NCBI RefSeq assembly: GCF_003994855.1
Contig: NZ_CP034142.1
Coordinates: 3,348,001-3,412,000, forward strand
DNA length: 64,000 nt
Direction of reading: 5' to 3'
Origin: Marinobacter sp. NP-4(2019)
Lineage (GTDB): Bacteria > Pseudomonadota > Gammaproteobacteria > Pseudomonadales > Oleiphilaceae
Positions 33,086-42,272 of this stretch are shown here, piece after piece (within the stretch, counting starts at the first letter, position 1; every line of letters starts with the position of its first letter). Position numbers and translations under genes: made by a program. The notes under the pieces were generated by a model. That model was not told where the DNA came from and did not search any database. It saw nothing but the letters and a program-made list of their open reading frames with translations.

Positions 33086-33925
33086 CTATGGCGACAGGCT
33101 TTCGAACCATTGCGCCAAACCCTCCATGTACACCGGACGGCTGAGGATAAAACCGGAATTGTGGTCGCCCTGAATTTGCAGGAATTGCTTTGGCTCCGGT
33201 GCCGCCTGGTAAACCGCCTCTCCGTGGTGGAAGGGAATGAGCTCATCCTCTTCGCTGTGGATGACCAACACGGGCGCCCTGACCTGCGTGACCCATTCGG
33301 CCGTAGGGTAGTGAATACGGGCCAGCAGCCGAATAGGGAAGATTGAGTAGAGCTCCGCTCCACGATCCGGTACCGACGTGAAGGCGGATTCGAGGATCAG
33401 GCCGCCCAACGGTCGCTCAGCCGCTAAATGTGCGGCCACTGCGGCGCCCAGGGAGCGGCCGAAAACGATCACCCGCTGCGGCGGGATCTTGCGGTCCTCC
33501 ACCAGGTAGTGCCAGGCCGCGTCCGCATCACGATACAGGCCGGCTTCCGACGGCTTGCCCTCACTGCGGCCATAACCACGGTAGTCAATAATCAGTGTCG
33601 CCAGGCCCAGTTCGTGAAAGATCTCCAGGCTTTCGAGACGATGGCTGATATTGCCGGCGTTGCCATGGAGGAACAACACAGTACGATCAACAGTGCGGTG
33701 CTCGGCCTGCGGCGCCGGCAGGTACCAGCCATGTAGCTTGACACCATCGGCGGCACTCAGTGTTACCTCCTCCCAGTTAAGGCCGATTGCTGCAGGAGTG
33801 GCATCCAGAGACCGCCCCGGCACGCCAGGAAGATGAAGGAGACGTGACTGCATCAGGAAAAGCAACAACAATAGCGCCAGATAGACCCCCACTGCTATCA
33901 GCACAACGCTCGCCAGCATTCCCAT
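33086..33925 (-). CDS. Membrane-anchored alpha/beta hydrolase (bem46-like)
   Basis: A 279-residue serine hydrolase with one N-terminal transmembrane segment (LASVVLIAVGVYLALLLLL). VLFLHGNAGNISHR forms the oxyanion region, FGRSLGAAVAAHLA the nucleophile elbow (GRSLG), and HSEEDELIPF and GDHNSGF supply the likely Asp and His. The ATG at 33925 follows GGAGGGG; the longer open frame to 33979 lacks a site. The substrate is unknown. Its 5' end is duplicated at 29041-29130. Confidence 0.9.
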   Translation of the reverse strand: MGMLASVVLIAVGVYLALLLLLFLMQSRLLHLPGVPGRSLDATPAAIGLNWEEVTLSAADGVKLHGWYLPAPQAEHRTVDRTVLFLHGNAGNISHRLESLEIFHELGLATLIIDYRGYGRSEGKPSEAGLYRDADAAWHYLVEDRKIPPQRVIVFGRSLGAAVAAHLAAERPLGGLILESAFTSVPDRGAELYSIFPIRLLARIHYPTAEWVTQVRAPVLVIHSEEDELIPFHHGEAVYQAAPEPKQFLQIQGDHNSGFILSRPVYMEGLAQWFESLSP

Positions 33926-34017
33926 GAATCCCCTCCGGGGTTCGTTTTGTCCCATCCTTTGCCTGCCCTGATGCCCCATTCATACGACAACAAGAGAAGA
34001 TGACTGCGAGACGCTCA

Positions 34018-34038
34018 TTGCTGTTCAATGAACAGCAA
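34018..34038 (-). terminator. Perfect 10-bp hairpin just after the shikimate kinase stop
   Basis: TTGCTGTTCA and TGAACAGCAA form a perfect inverted repeat around a single A, one base beyond the TGA of the minus-strand gene. No U-tract follows in the direction of transcription, so it could be a weak or factor-assisted terminator, or an operator. Confidence 0.45.
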
Positions 34039-34039
34039 A

Positions 34040-34567
34040 TCAAGAGGAAAGCTGCGTTTCCAGGGCCTCGACTACCGCCTCGCACACCTCATCCTGATCC
34101 CGCCCGACACCGGAAACAGTGATATCCGCATAACGGCTATAAAGTTCAAAGCGTTCCTCAAACAGCTCTTCCAGGGACTGATCCGGCCGGCGTGAGATGC
34201 CACGCAGGCTGAAATCCCCCAGGCGCTTGGTGACCAGATCCAGCGGAATATCCAGGAACACCACCACGCCATTCTTCTTGAGATGTTCCATTGCCTTCGC
34301 GCTATAGACGGCACTGCCCCCCGTGGAAACGACGTGCTGTTCCACATCCAGCTTGAGCAGGACGTCTTCCTCGACGGCCCTCAATGCCTGGTAGCCCTGG
34401 TTGTCCACGATGTCCTGCAGCGTGCAACCGGCGTGTTGCTGGATCAGCAGGTCGGTGTCGACGAAGCCAAGCCCGAGTCGTTTGGCCAGCAAAACACCTA
34501 CGGTACTTTTACCGCTGCCCGGCATGCCGGTCATGATGATATTGCTGGTGGGTATACTGCTACTCAT
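34040..34567 (-). CDS. Shikimate kinase family protein
   Basis: A 175-residue P-loop kinase. The Walker A is GMPGSGKS, DTDLLIQ gives the shikimate-binding Asp region, and STGGSAVYS the Gly-Gly motif. An arginine lid region (RGISRRPDQSLEELFEER) follows. It phosphorylates shikimate in aromatic amino-acid synthesis if it is a true AroK. It is not next to aroB, where many gammaproteobacteria keep aroK, so it may be a second isozyme or a related small-molecule kinase. The ATG at 34567 has AGGAGG upstream, and a longer frame to 34621 has none. Confidence 0.85.
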   Translation of the reverse strand: MSSSIPTSNIIMTGMPGSGKSTVGVLLAKRLGLGFVDTDLLIQQHAGCTLQDIVDNQGYQALRAVEEDVLLKLDVEQHVVSTGGSAVYSAKAMEHLKKNGVVVFLDIPLDLVTKRLGDFSLRGISRRPDQSLEELFEERFELYSRYADITVSGVGRDQDEVCEAVVEALETQLSS

Positions 34568-34638
34568 TATTGTCCTCCTGAAACTTCCAAACCGCCCCGG
34601 GGTCAATAGCGCTAGAGACACCCGAGGCAGCCAGGCAA

Positions 34639-36117
34639 ATGCTCAAACTCCGTAGGCCGCACCAGGCGTTCAACTGCAACCTCCTGACCCTGATGGTGAT
34701 GGCGTGGCTACTTGGCGGCTGTGCCGGCCAACCAGCCACACCACCGGTGATGCCCCTGACCAGCGAAGCCTGCACCATAGCCTGGCAGGATGTTGAGCGG
34801 CAACTGCAACAGGTCGGCATTGAGGATGCCCAGGGAAATCCGGTTCCCGGCTACCCTTACCTGCGAGTTGATCGGACGCTGGCCGATTTTGACCTGCCTG
34901 CCCTCACGCCCCCGGAACGCCATGACTGGTTACACCATGCACTATACAACGGGGAGCGGGCGTTGCGTGTCCGACTCGCCCGGCTAAAAAAACGTCATAT
35001 GTTTGACCCCGGCTGGTTGATGCACTGCGCCAGACAACAGCTGGCTGCGCTGGCGACCGATTCGCGCCAGTGGGCGGACCTTGTATCCAACGTGCAGGTG
35101 CCGGATGCCTATCTGGACTGGCGCCGCACCATTGGCGCCTATCCCCTGATGCGGCCCATACTGGCTCATCAGGTCCGCGGACTCCAGGCGTCACAGGTGA
35201 AACAGTTTGGCGCTCAGGCTGACAACTCCGGTGCCCGTCAGTTCGCACCAGAGTTACCGGCACCGGATCCTGCACAAGTAGCGCCCATTTTACGCCATGA
35301 GCAGTCCCGGGACCGTCTTGGGTTGCCGGTGTTTCCACAGGAAGATGCCGAAAAACTGCTGGCCTATCACGCTCCTCACCTGATCATGGCAAGCGACAAA
35401 TCCTATGACCGGCCGGGAACCCCCCGGTGGCAAGACAGCCAGTGGGTGGTAGAACCACCCGCCCGAGCGTATACGCTGGTCACTCAGGTTCGCTGGCAGA
35501 ACCAATGGCTGCCGCAGTTGGTCTATGTGTTCTGGTTCGATGAACGTCCCAAGCCCCACCCCCTGGATATTTACGGCGGTCGGCTGGATGGACTGATGTG
35601 GCGCATCACCCTGGACGAAAATGGTGAGGTCCTGATGTATGACAGCGTCCACCCTTGTGGCTGCTATCACCAATGGTATCCGCTGTCGGACCGCCTCCGG
35701 CTCAAACCCGGCGCAGTGGGGGACGAGATCATGACAGTATTGCCTCTTGAACCGCCGGCCAGCCACAGGGATATGTCCCGCCCCGTGGTGCAACTGGCCA
35801 GTGGTACTCACTACGTCACCAATGTGAAGTTTGGAACTCCTCCGGATCTGACAAAAGAGACAACACCTTACCAACTTATCCACTATGACCGGCTCAGGGC
35901 GATACCGGACAATACCGGCAGATACCGCAGCCTGTTCCTGCCCAACGGCCTGGTGGCCGGCACACAACGCCTGGAGCGATTCCTGCTCTGGAACACCGGC
36001 GTAGTCTCACCCGGGGCCATGCGCCAATGGGGCCACCACGCCACCGCGTTTATCGGCAAGCGCCATTTCGACGATCCGGACTTGCTCGAACGCTACTTCG
36101 AGCCAGTCAGGGAATAA
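34639..36117 (+). CDS. Hypothetical lipoprotein, 492 residues
   Basis: A lipobox (WLLGGC, cysteine near residue 28) after a hydrophobic signal region marks an outer-membrane or periplasmic lipoprotein. The rest is soluble, rich in tryptophan, histidine and proline (HPCGCYHQWYPL, YVFWFDERPKPHP, GHHATAFIGKRHFDD). The CGCYHQW segment and numerous histidines suggest metal binding, but this is speculation. It is divergent from the shikimate kinase gene. I recognise no characterised family. Confidence 0.85.
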   Translation: MLKLRRPHQAFNCNLLTLMVMAWLLGGCAGQPATPPVMPLTSEACTIAWQDVERQLQQVGIEDAQGNPVPGYPYLRVDRTLADFDLPALTPPERHDWLHHALYNGERALRVRLARLKKRHMFDPGWLMHCARQQLAALATDSRQWADLVSNVQVPDAYLDWRRTIGAYPLMRPILAHQVRGLQASQVKQFGAQADNSGARQFAPELPAPDPAQVAPILRHEQSRDRLGLPVFPQEDAEKLLAYHAPHLIMASDKSYDRPGTPRWQDSQWVVEPPARAYTLVTQVRWQNQWLPQLVYVFWFDERPKPHPLDIYGGRLDGLMWRITLDENGEVLMYDSVHPCGCYHQWYPLSDRLRLKPGAVGDEIMTVLPLEPPASHRDMSRPVVQLASGTHYVTNVKFGTPPDLTKETTPYQLIHYDRLRAIPDNTGRYRSLFLPNGLVAGTQRLERFLLWNTGVVSPGAMRQWGHHATAFIGKRHFDDPDLLERYFEPVRE

Positions 36118-36238
36118 GTTGCCCACAGAATCTGTGGATAACTGTGTTAGCAACGTAAGGAAAGGTACTCCCAAGGGCCATAAAACGGGCGTTTCAGGAA
36201 TATGACCGTTAATTGACCGCCTGCCGCTGCCGGGCTAC

Positions 36239-38815
36239 CTAACCACGCTCCGGAGCCCCCTGAGCTTTTCGGTAGAGCCACGCCAATCCCAACAGTGCAA
36301 GTCCCAATCCCATAAAGGCGGCCACCCGCCACAGGCCTTGCAGACCGGCCATATCAATCAGGAAGATCTTGCCTATAACCAGCCCCAACAAGGCCATACC
36401 GGCTTTGTACAACACCGTATTACTGCGTCCGGTGGCATAGATGATTGCGGCAATGGCGTACAGCATGCCCACAACGGAGTAACTGTAAAGTTCACCCTCG
36501 CTGATCCCGAACGACAGCCCCATTTCGCTGCCCTGCCAGAGCTGTCTAATCTCCAGCACTGTGAACAACAAAAAACTCGCAGCCGCCACGCACAGTGACC
36601 AGAATCTCGGAGCCAGCGACGGGAACCGACTGGCAATCAGTGCCAGCAGCACCGGTCCGCCGTAGGCAGGCAACAGGATATTGAAGATCGCCGTATCGCC
36701 AATGGCACTGCCACCCCACCAGGGGTTGTGCACCGTCACCAGCGTGAGATAACTCAGGCAGGAAAGACCGAGCAGAATCCATGCAAACAGCCGGTAGAGC
36801 CAGACCAGGGATTCACTGGCCTTGGCGCGAACCGTATAGGTAACGCTGAGTCCACCCCAGAGCAGTGTGTTGATCGTTGCCTCGGTGAAGCTGTACTCAT
36901 GGGCGAAGATGTTGCCATCGTAGAGCCAGTAGCGCATCTCCGACCCCAGGAATAACACCAGAAGGTGCAGCGTCGCCCCTTCCAGCCAGGGGCGGATGCT
37001 GTGATTCCGGTTTGCGATCCAGGTGGCCACCGCCGCACACAGGGTCGCGCCACCGTAGGTCCACAGTGACCAGTGCACACTGGCATCGTAGCTTTGCAAC
37101 CATGGATTGAAGGTCAGCCGCGCCACCACCAGCGCCAGCGCGATTTTAAGCAGAAGATACAGTTCCGGCATCTCATAGCGGCGCGCCAGCCAGGTAAGAC
37201 TGATGAACTGAACGGACAACGCCAGCGTGAGTGAGGCTTCGCGGAACACCATTACCGCCGCCAGCGAGTAACTGACATGCGCGGCCAGGATGGCCCAGAC
37301 CACCCCCATACGATAGCGCTCACGGCCTTCCATCAGCCAGGCCAGGGCACCGTACAAACCGCCAAGCAACAATGTGCCAACCGCCCACATGGAGGACGTA
37401 CCGTAGCCGTGCAGCAACAACCAGCCCAGGGTCAGCCACACCACCGGTGAGAGCAGCGTGAGCGATGCCCAGCGACGGCGATCCGGGTCACGCACCCAGT
37501 GCCACAGACCGAGCCCAAGGGTCAGGATCGCGGCGGCAATCAGGTAGGAGAGGAAACCGCCCTGATGCGCCACCGGCATCTGCTCCAGATACACACGATC
37601 TGCCACGTCACGAACCAGATAAGCCAGCCAACCGGCGGCACTGGCCGCCACCGCCGCCCAGGGCAGGTACCAGAATACCCCACGGCTTTGTGGCACCAGT
37701 GCGGCTACCGGCAGGATAAGCAACCAACTCCAGAACAACGGACTGTCAGCGGGCTGGTCAGCGATCGACAAGCCCCAGAGGGCCGACAGCGCGAGCAGCG
37801 TTTCCCGCAGGCGTGGCGCTCCTGCCTGCCGGTTACCCTGCAGATTCGCGAAGGCCACAAACAGTCCCGCAATATACCAGGCCGTCGCAGCCCCAACCGG
37901 GGCCGAGGACAGGGTAACCAGCCACCACAACAGCGCGCCGGCCAGGGTGGCAAACCACAGCCAGTCACGAAAAACATAGCGCATTAACAACAACGAACTG
38001 AGGGTAATCAGGAAGCTGTACGACAGCACAAAGGCCACACTGCCGTCCTCCCCCCCGATCAGCAGGGGCACCAGATAGGCGCCACTCAGCCCCATGATGG
38101 CCAGCAACGGGCCATGAACCAGAGCCAGCACCATGGTGCCCAGCGAGACCGCCGCAAGCCCCACCAGGCCGGTCAGCGGGCTGATCAGCTCATAATGGTG
38201 AACACCGGCAAGTAACGCCGCATACAGGGTAATGCTTCCACCGCCCGCCAACGCGGCAAATACCTGCTCCGCCCCTCGATTGCGACGACGAAGGAACTCT
38301 GCGCCAGCATGCAGGGCAAGCCCCGTGAACAGAGCGAGCAACAGTTGCTGGACCGGTCCGATATGCCCGGCACTGATGGAATGGCTGACCATGAAAATGC
38401 CGGCCAGGCACACGCTCAGGCCACCAAGCCAGACCATCCAGTTTTCTTTCAGGGCGGCGGTAAGGCGGGAAACACGGTCCGGCTCCGATCGTTTACTGTG
38501 CACCACCGGCGGCGCCTGCTCGATCCAATCAGTTGATCTGGAGTCGGCTGCTCCGACGTCTTGCGGTACTGGCGCCTGTTCAACAGGGGCAGGCTCTACA
38601 GGTTCTTCATGTTGCGACGCTGGCACATCCCCCTCTGGCGTCATCTGACGTCTCAGGTGGCCAACCTCCTCCCGCAACTCCGATATCTCCCGCGCCAGCG
38701 ATTCGATGCGGGCGGATTGCGCACTACGTTGCCGAAAGGCGAGAAGTCCAAGGACGGAACCGACGGGAACAAATAAAACAATGCCGGCAACCAGAACGAT
38801 GAGTAATGCTTCCAA
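36239..38815 (-). CDS. DUF2339 polytopic membrane protein
   Basis: An 858-residue protein. After one N-terminal helix comes a short coiled coil (ARIESLAREISELREEVGHL), an acidic proline-rich linker, and then about 24 closely packed hydrophobic segments to the C-terminus (final helices include KIFLIDMAGLQGLWRVAAF). This is the typical layout of the DUF2339 family, whose function is unknown. The start is a TTG at 38815, supported by GGGAGAAGGAC immediately upstream and the absence of any early ATG. Confidence 0.9.
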   Translation of the reverse strand: MEALLIVLVAGIVLFVPVGSVLGLLAFRQRSAQSARIESLAREISELREEVGHLRRQMTPEGDVPASQHEEPVEPAPVEQAPVPQDVGAADSRSTDWIEQAPPVVHSKRSEPDRVSRLTAALKENWMVWLGGLSVCLAGIFMVSHSISAGHIGPVQQLLLALFTGLALHAGAEFLRRRNRGAEQVFAALAGGGSITLYAALLAGVHHYELISPLTGLVGLAAVSLGTMVLALVHGPLLAIMGLSGAYLVPLLIGGEDGSVAFVLSYSFLITLSSLLLMRYVFRDWLWFATLAGALLWWLVTLSSAPVGAATAWYIAGLFVAFANLQGNRQAGAPRLRETLLALSALWGLSIADQPADSPLFWSWLLILPVAALVPQSRGVFWYLPWAAVAASAAGWLAYLVRDVADRVYLEQMPVAHQGGFLSYLIAAAILTLGLGLWHWVRDPDRRRWASLTLLSPVVWLTLGWLLLHGYGTSSMWAVGTLLLGGLYGALAWLMEGRERYRMGVVWAILAAHVSYSLAAVMVFREASLTLALSVQFISLTWLARRYEMPELYLLLKIALALVVARLTFNPWLQSYDASVHWSLWTYGGATLCAAVATWIANRNHSIRPWLEGATLHLLVLFLGSEMRYWLYDGNIFAHEYSFTEATINTLLWGGLSVTYTVRAKASESLVWLYRLFAWILLGLSCLSYLTLVTVHNPWWGGSAIGDTAIFNILLPAYGGPVLLALIASRFPSLAPRFWSLCVAAASFLLFTVLEIRQLWQGSEMGLSFGISEGELYSYSVVGMLYAIAAIIYATGRSNTVLYKAGMALLGLVIGKIFLIDMAGLQGLWRVAAFMGLGLALLGLAWLYRKAQGAPERG

Positions 38816-38849
38816 GTCCTTCTCCCTGTCTCTCCACCATCAACAATCC

Positions 38850-39482
38850 TCAAGCCGCTACTATCTCAGTCGTTTGTCCCTTCGCCTGTCGCTGGCTTTC
38901 TTCAAGCCGGTTCTCATCGAGGCGCCGGAATGCCTTGGGCAACACTCGCCGGGCGACACGATTTACCGGTCGTTCCAGCCAGCCTGGCAGGTTCATACCC
39001 AAAGGATTCGACTCAGCGATCTCAGGATCCCCAATAATACGCGTTCCCATAATGTAGTCGAACCAGGGGCGGGTGACGCACCAATTGGCATTCTGATTGG
39101 AATTCATGTGATGGTCGTAATGCCACGGCAGGTTCTGCTTTGCCCACTCGGGATCCAGGTGCGCCTTACTGTGTTTGGACCAATACTGCCAGGCACTGTA
39201 ATAAGCACCCAGGGTAAAGAACGGTGCTACGGGCAATACCGTGGTCGATACTACACACAGGCCTATCAGGGCAGTTTTCTCGTTGAACATCTCCTGATCC
39301 CGCCACATGGACTCGCGATAGCTCTCATCCTCAAACTGGTTCAGTCGTGCCCGCTTGTGGTGGCGGATGTGGGTGAAAAACGGTGCATTACGATGCTTTG
39401 ACGGGTACTCATGCAGCCAGACCTTGTGTGCGTACCACTCAAAGGCGTTGGCGCCCAGAATCGCAATTGGAAAACCCAGCAT
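38850..39482 (-). CDS. Histidine-box membrane enzyme, fatty acid hydroxylase/sterol desaturase superfamily
   Basis: A 210-residue protein with the di-iron histidine pattern of this superfamily: EWYAHKVWLH, HIRHHKR and HYDHHMN, separated by hydrophobic stretches. Such enzymes hydroxylate or desaturate lipids in the membrane. ATG 39482 has GAGGA six bases upstream; a TTG at 39488 is less likely. It lies 34 bases before the DUF2339 gene and could share its transcript. The substrate is not predictable. Confidence 0.8.
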   Translation of the reverse strand: MLGFPIAILGANAFEWYAHKVWLHEYPSKHRNAPFFTHIRHHKRARLNQFEDESYRESMWRDQEMFNEKTALIGLCVVSTTVLPVAPFFTLGAYYSAWQYWSKHSKAHLDPEWAKQNLPWHYDHHMNSNQNANWCVTRPWFDYIMGTRIIGDPEIAESNPLGMNLPGWLERPVNRVARRVLPKAFRRLDENRLEESQRQAKGQTTEIVAA

Positions 39483-39575
39483 GATCAATCCTCACTCGTT
39501 GCTTCGTTGGATCTATCATGCCGCAGGTTGCCCCAGCCTCTTTGATCCTGCGTAGCCGGCGAAGCGTCACCTCGA

Positions 39576-40580
39576 TCAAATGTCGGGATTCTGTTGCTGC
39601 TTGCGAGATCGGTAAGCCGTTGGAGTTTCGCCAGTCCAGCGCTTGAACGCCCGGGAGAAGGCAGCGGGTTCGGAAAACCCGGTCAGGTAAATAATCTGGT
39701 CAATCGGTTCTTGTGTTCGAGCCAACAACCGCCGGGCAAGCTTCTCCCGGAAGCCCGCCAGCACCTCCTTGTAACTGGTGCCCGCTTTACTGAGCTCCGA
39801 ACGCAGGCTCCTGGGGGACATGCCCATCTGCATCGCGAGTGTGTCCAGGGACACGGTGCCCTGCTCCAGCAAGCTGCCGAGCTCGTTCTCAATCCGGTAG
39901 AAGAAATCCCTGCGGCAAAGGTCCGCCATTTTGGCGTTCGCCAGATCCTCATGGATCGCCAGCAATTCCGGTTCGGCCGTCAGGGAACTCCTGGACAGCA
40001 CGTCGGGCTCAAAGCGAATCACGCCTTCTGGCATGCCGAGCCGCACCGGACACTGGTAAACCCGCTCGTAGGTTTCCGCCGCAGCGCCATCCTGATGGGT
40101 GAACCAGATTTCCCGGGGCTGAAAATGCCCCTCGGACACATGCCGCAGGAAGCGAAGAATCACGCTGGTGGCGCACTCCAGATAGTGACGCACCGGGTGT
40201 TCCAGGCCGGCGAGTACGGCCACATCTTCTTCCACCCGCAGGCTGAACTGCAAGGCATCTGTCAGCAAACGGTGATAGCGAATGCAACGTTCAAGTCCAT
40301 CGCCAAAGGTAGGGCTACTCAGAAACAGGTATTCAATCACCTGGCCTCGGAATGGCGGCATCAGGTCGCCAATACGCAAACCGATGTCCGGGTCACCACT
40401 GACCTTCTCCGCGGCGGACCAGAACTGATGCTGGGGCGAGTTCTTCCGTCGCAACTGCTGGTCAGGTGGCTCGTCGGGCATGCCAACGCTGGCGAAAATA
40501 GCGGCACAATCCAGCCCGGCCCGGCTCATCGCCTGGTAGGTCATCAGGAGAAAAATGCCGTTATCGCTTTTCTCAGCCAT
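39576..40580 (-). CDS. AraC-family transcriptional regulator (OruR/ArgR-like N-terminal domain)
   Basis: A 334-residue regulator. The N-terminal arabinose-binding-like domain of the PF12625 type spans about residues 15-205, and the C-terminal AraC helix-turn-helix about 235-330 (LAMQMGMSPRSLRSELSKAG, IIYLTGFSEPAAFSRAFKRW). Its ATG overlaps the stop of the upstream DUF2750 gene by one base, giving likely coupling. A regulator of the same type lies at 43323. The two flank an SDR and a fatty-acid-desaturase-like gene, so lipid metabolism is a reasonable guess for its targets. Confidence 0.9.
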   Translation of the reverse strand: MAEKSDNGIFLLMTYQAMSRAGLDCAAIFASVGMPDEPPDQQLRRKNSPQHQFWSAAEKVSGDPDIGLRIGDLMPPFRGQVIEYLFLSSPTFGDGLERCIRYHRLLTDALQFSLRVEEDVAVLAGLEHPVRHYLECATSVILRFLRHVSEGHFQPREIWFTHQDGAAAETYERVYQCPVRLGMPEGVIRFEPDVLSRSSLTAEPELLAIHEDLANAKMADLCRRDFFYRIENELGSLLEQGTVSLDTLAMQMGMSPRSLRSELSKAGTSYKEVLAGFREKLARRLLARTQEPIDQIIYLTGFSEPAAFSRAFKRWTGETPTAYRSRKQQQNPDI

Positions 40581-40963
40581 CAGAAACTCGACAATTCATC
40601 CTGCAGGTCACGCTTCAGTTCTTCCGGCTCCGTTATCCACAGGGTTTTATCCCGGCCGGGAAACACCCCGATATCCAGGCCATCCTTTGTTAAACCCGGC
40701 ACCCATTTCCTGAAGAAATCCGGCAGGGAAATGCTTTTCGGAGTGAGATCACTGGAATCTTTACCATACTCTGCCGCGAAGGCCTTGCTGGGCCAGACCG
40801 GCAGGTGCTCCACTTCGCCATCGTCAGACACAATTTTCAGAAAGCGATTCTCTGCATTCACCAGAATCCAGATCTCACGCTCTTCAAGCACCTGGCTCAG
40901 GAAGTAGTCGTAGCGTTCTTCGCCGTCTGATTCGAGAACTCTCTTTAGCTCGTCATTGTTCAT
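40580..40963 (-). CDS. DUF2750 family protein
   Basis: A 127-residue cytoplasmic protein with ERYDYFLSQVLEEREIWIL and SLPDFFRKWVPGLTKDG, matching my recollection of the DUF2750 family, which has no assigned function. The start at 40963 is chosen because the upstream extension to 41119 reads into the SDR gene. It is nine bases after that gene and overlaps the next by one base, so the three form an operon. Confidence 0.8.
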   Translation of the reverse strand: MNNDELKRVLESDGEERYDYFLSQVLEEREIWILVNAENRFLKIVSDDGEVEHLPVWPSKAFAAEYGKDSSDLTPKSISLPDFFRKWVPGLTKDGLDIGVFPGRDKTLWITEPEELKRDLQDELSSF

Positions 40964-40971
40964 AGGGTCAC

Positions 40972-41775
40972 TCAACTTTTTCCGTTCCGCATCTTGATAA
41001 TCCGGAACAGCGCATTCGGTGAAATCCGCTTGATCCAGAGTGCAGCCATTTCTTTGCCCTTGCCGACCGGGATTTCCCGCTTCTTCGCTGTGAGCCCCTT
41101 GAAAATCACATCGGCGCATTTGTTTACATCCATGCCACCGGCGATATCGTCATCCTCCTGACCGAAGGCCCTGCCGTCACCGGCCAGGGCATTGCGGGAG
41201 ATATCCGTCCGGATAAAGCCCGGGGTGATCGTTGAAACGTGAATACCCTGATCTTCCACTTCCGCGCGCAAGGCGTCAAAGAAGCCCATGACGGCGTGCT
41301 TGGCGGCGCAATACCCCGTGCGCTGAGGCACGCCCACCTTGCCTGCCACACTGGCGGTCACTGCAAGGTGGCCACTACCACGCTCCAGCATGTGCGGCAG
41401 TACCGCTTTGGTAAGCGCAATCTGTCCCATCACGTCCACATCCATCAATGTCTGATAGACCGACATATCGGTATCCTTGCACAACGAACGCTGGGACACG
41501 CCGGCATTATTGACCAGAAGGTCAATGCCCCCAAAGGTATCGAGCACGCGTCGCACCGTACCCGGCAATCCTTCCCAGTCCGTCACATCCAGCGGTAACA
41601 CCAGGACCTGGTCTTGCTCAAGACCCGCCTCCCGGCATCGCGCGGCCACCCGCTCCAGTTCACTTTCCCGCCGGGCAGAGAGCACCAGGCGGGCACCGTC
41701 CCGGGCGAAGCGGACGGCCAACGCCTCGCCAATGCCCGAGGATGCTCCGGTAATCCAGATGGTTTGAGTCGGCAT
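40972..41775 (-). CDS. Short-chain dehydrogenase/reductase
   Basis: A 267-residue classical SDR: TGASSGIGEALAVRFA binds NAD(P), NNAGVSQRS follows, and the Ser-Tyr-Lys catalytic set is seen in VTASVAGKVG and TGYCAAKHAVMGF. It probably acts on a lipid or other hydrophobic alcohol/ketone, judging from the neighbouring histidine-box enzymes, but the substrate is unknown. ATG 41775 is favoured, with AGAGGA seven bases upstream; ATG 41781 is too close to that site. Confidence 0.92.
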   Translation of the reverse strand: MPTQTIWITGASSGIGEALAVRFARDGARLVLSARRESELERVAARCREAGLEQDQVLVLPLDVTDWEGLPGTVRRVLDTFGGIDLLVNNAGVSQRSLCKDTDMSVYQTLMDVDVMGQIALTKAVLPHMLERGSGHLAVTASVAGKVGVPQRTGYCAAKHAVMGFFDALRAEVEDQGIHVSTITPGFIRTDISRNALAGDGRAFGQEDDDIAGGMDVNKCADVIFKGLTAKKREIPVGKGKEMAALWIKRISPNALFRIIKMRNGKS

Positions 41776-41794
41776 ACACATTCCTCTTTTATTG

Positions 41795-42178
41795 TTATTG
41801 CTGAGGGTCGATGAGTCCGGAACGCGGCACCAGACAATTCATCATGGTGATCGACACATCCCGAAACACCGAATCAGAGGCGATAACACCCGGGAACGCG
41901 TCGTAGATCTTGCGCCGACATGTAGACGTTCGGGATTCACCACGCTCAACGCATTCAGAATAGGTCGCGCGCCCCTCTCCCCCACCAGAGGCCTCTTCAC
42001 AAAGCACGGGGATTTGGGTGACCACCCAGTCAACCACTTCGCTACGCTCTGCCGGGTTGGCGGCCAGATTCTTGAACCGGGCAGAATTAACGGGATCCGG
42101 CTGGTCGCGGAATTGTTCCCATACGACGAAAATCAGCGCTGCTGAAACCAGTATGACGGTCGCTTTGGGGAACTTCAT
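41795..42178 (-). CDS. Hypothetical small membrane-anchored or exported protein
   Basis: A 127-residue protein with one N-terminal hydrophobic segment (TVILVSAALIFVVWEQF). The soluble remainder has several cysteines (VLCEEA, YSECVERGE, STCRRKI, MNCLV), suggesting disulfides in the periplasm. I recognise no family. It precedes the SDR gene by 19 bases on the same strand. Confidence 0.7.
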   Translation of the reverse strand: MKFPKATVILVSAALIFVVWEQFRDQPDPVNSARFKNLAANPAERSEVVDWVVTQIPVLCEEASGGGEGRATYSECVERGESRTSTCRRKIYDAFPGVIASDSVFRDVSITMMNCLVPRSGLIDPQQ

Positions 42179-42272
42179 AGACGGGTTTCCAGTTTGATGA
42201 CGTGAGTCCCGGATCATAAAGGTCTTCTACCCCCGAGCCAAGCCAGCAGTCCCGGGACTCACTCATTCCCTG

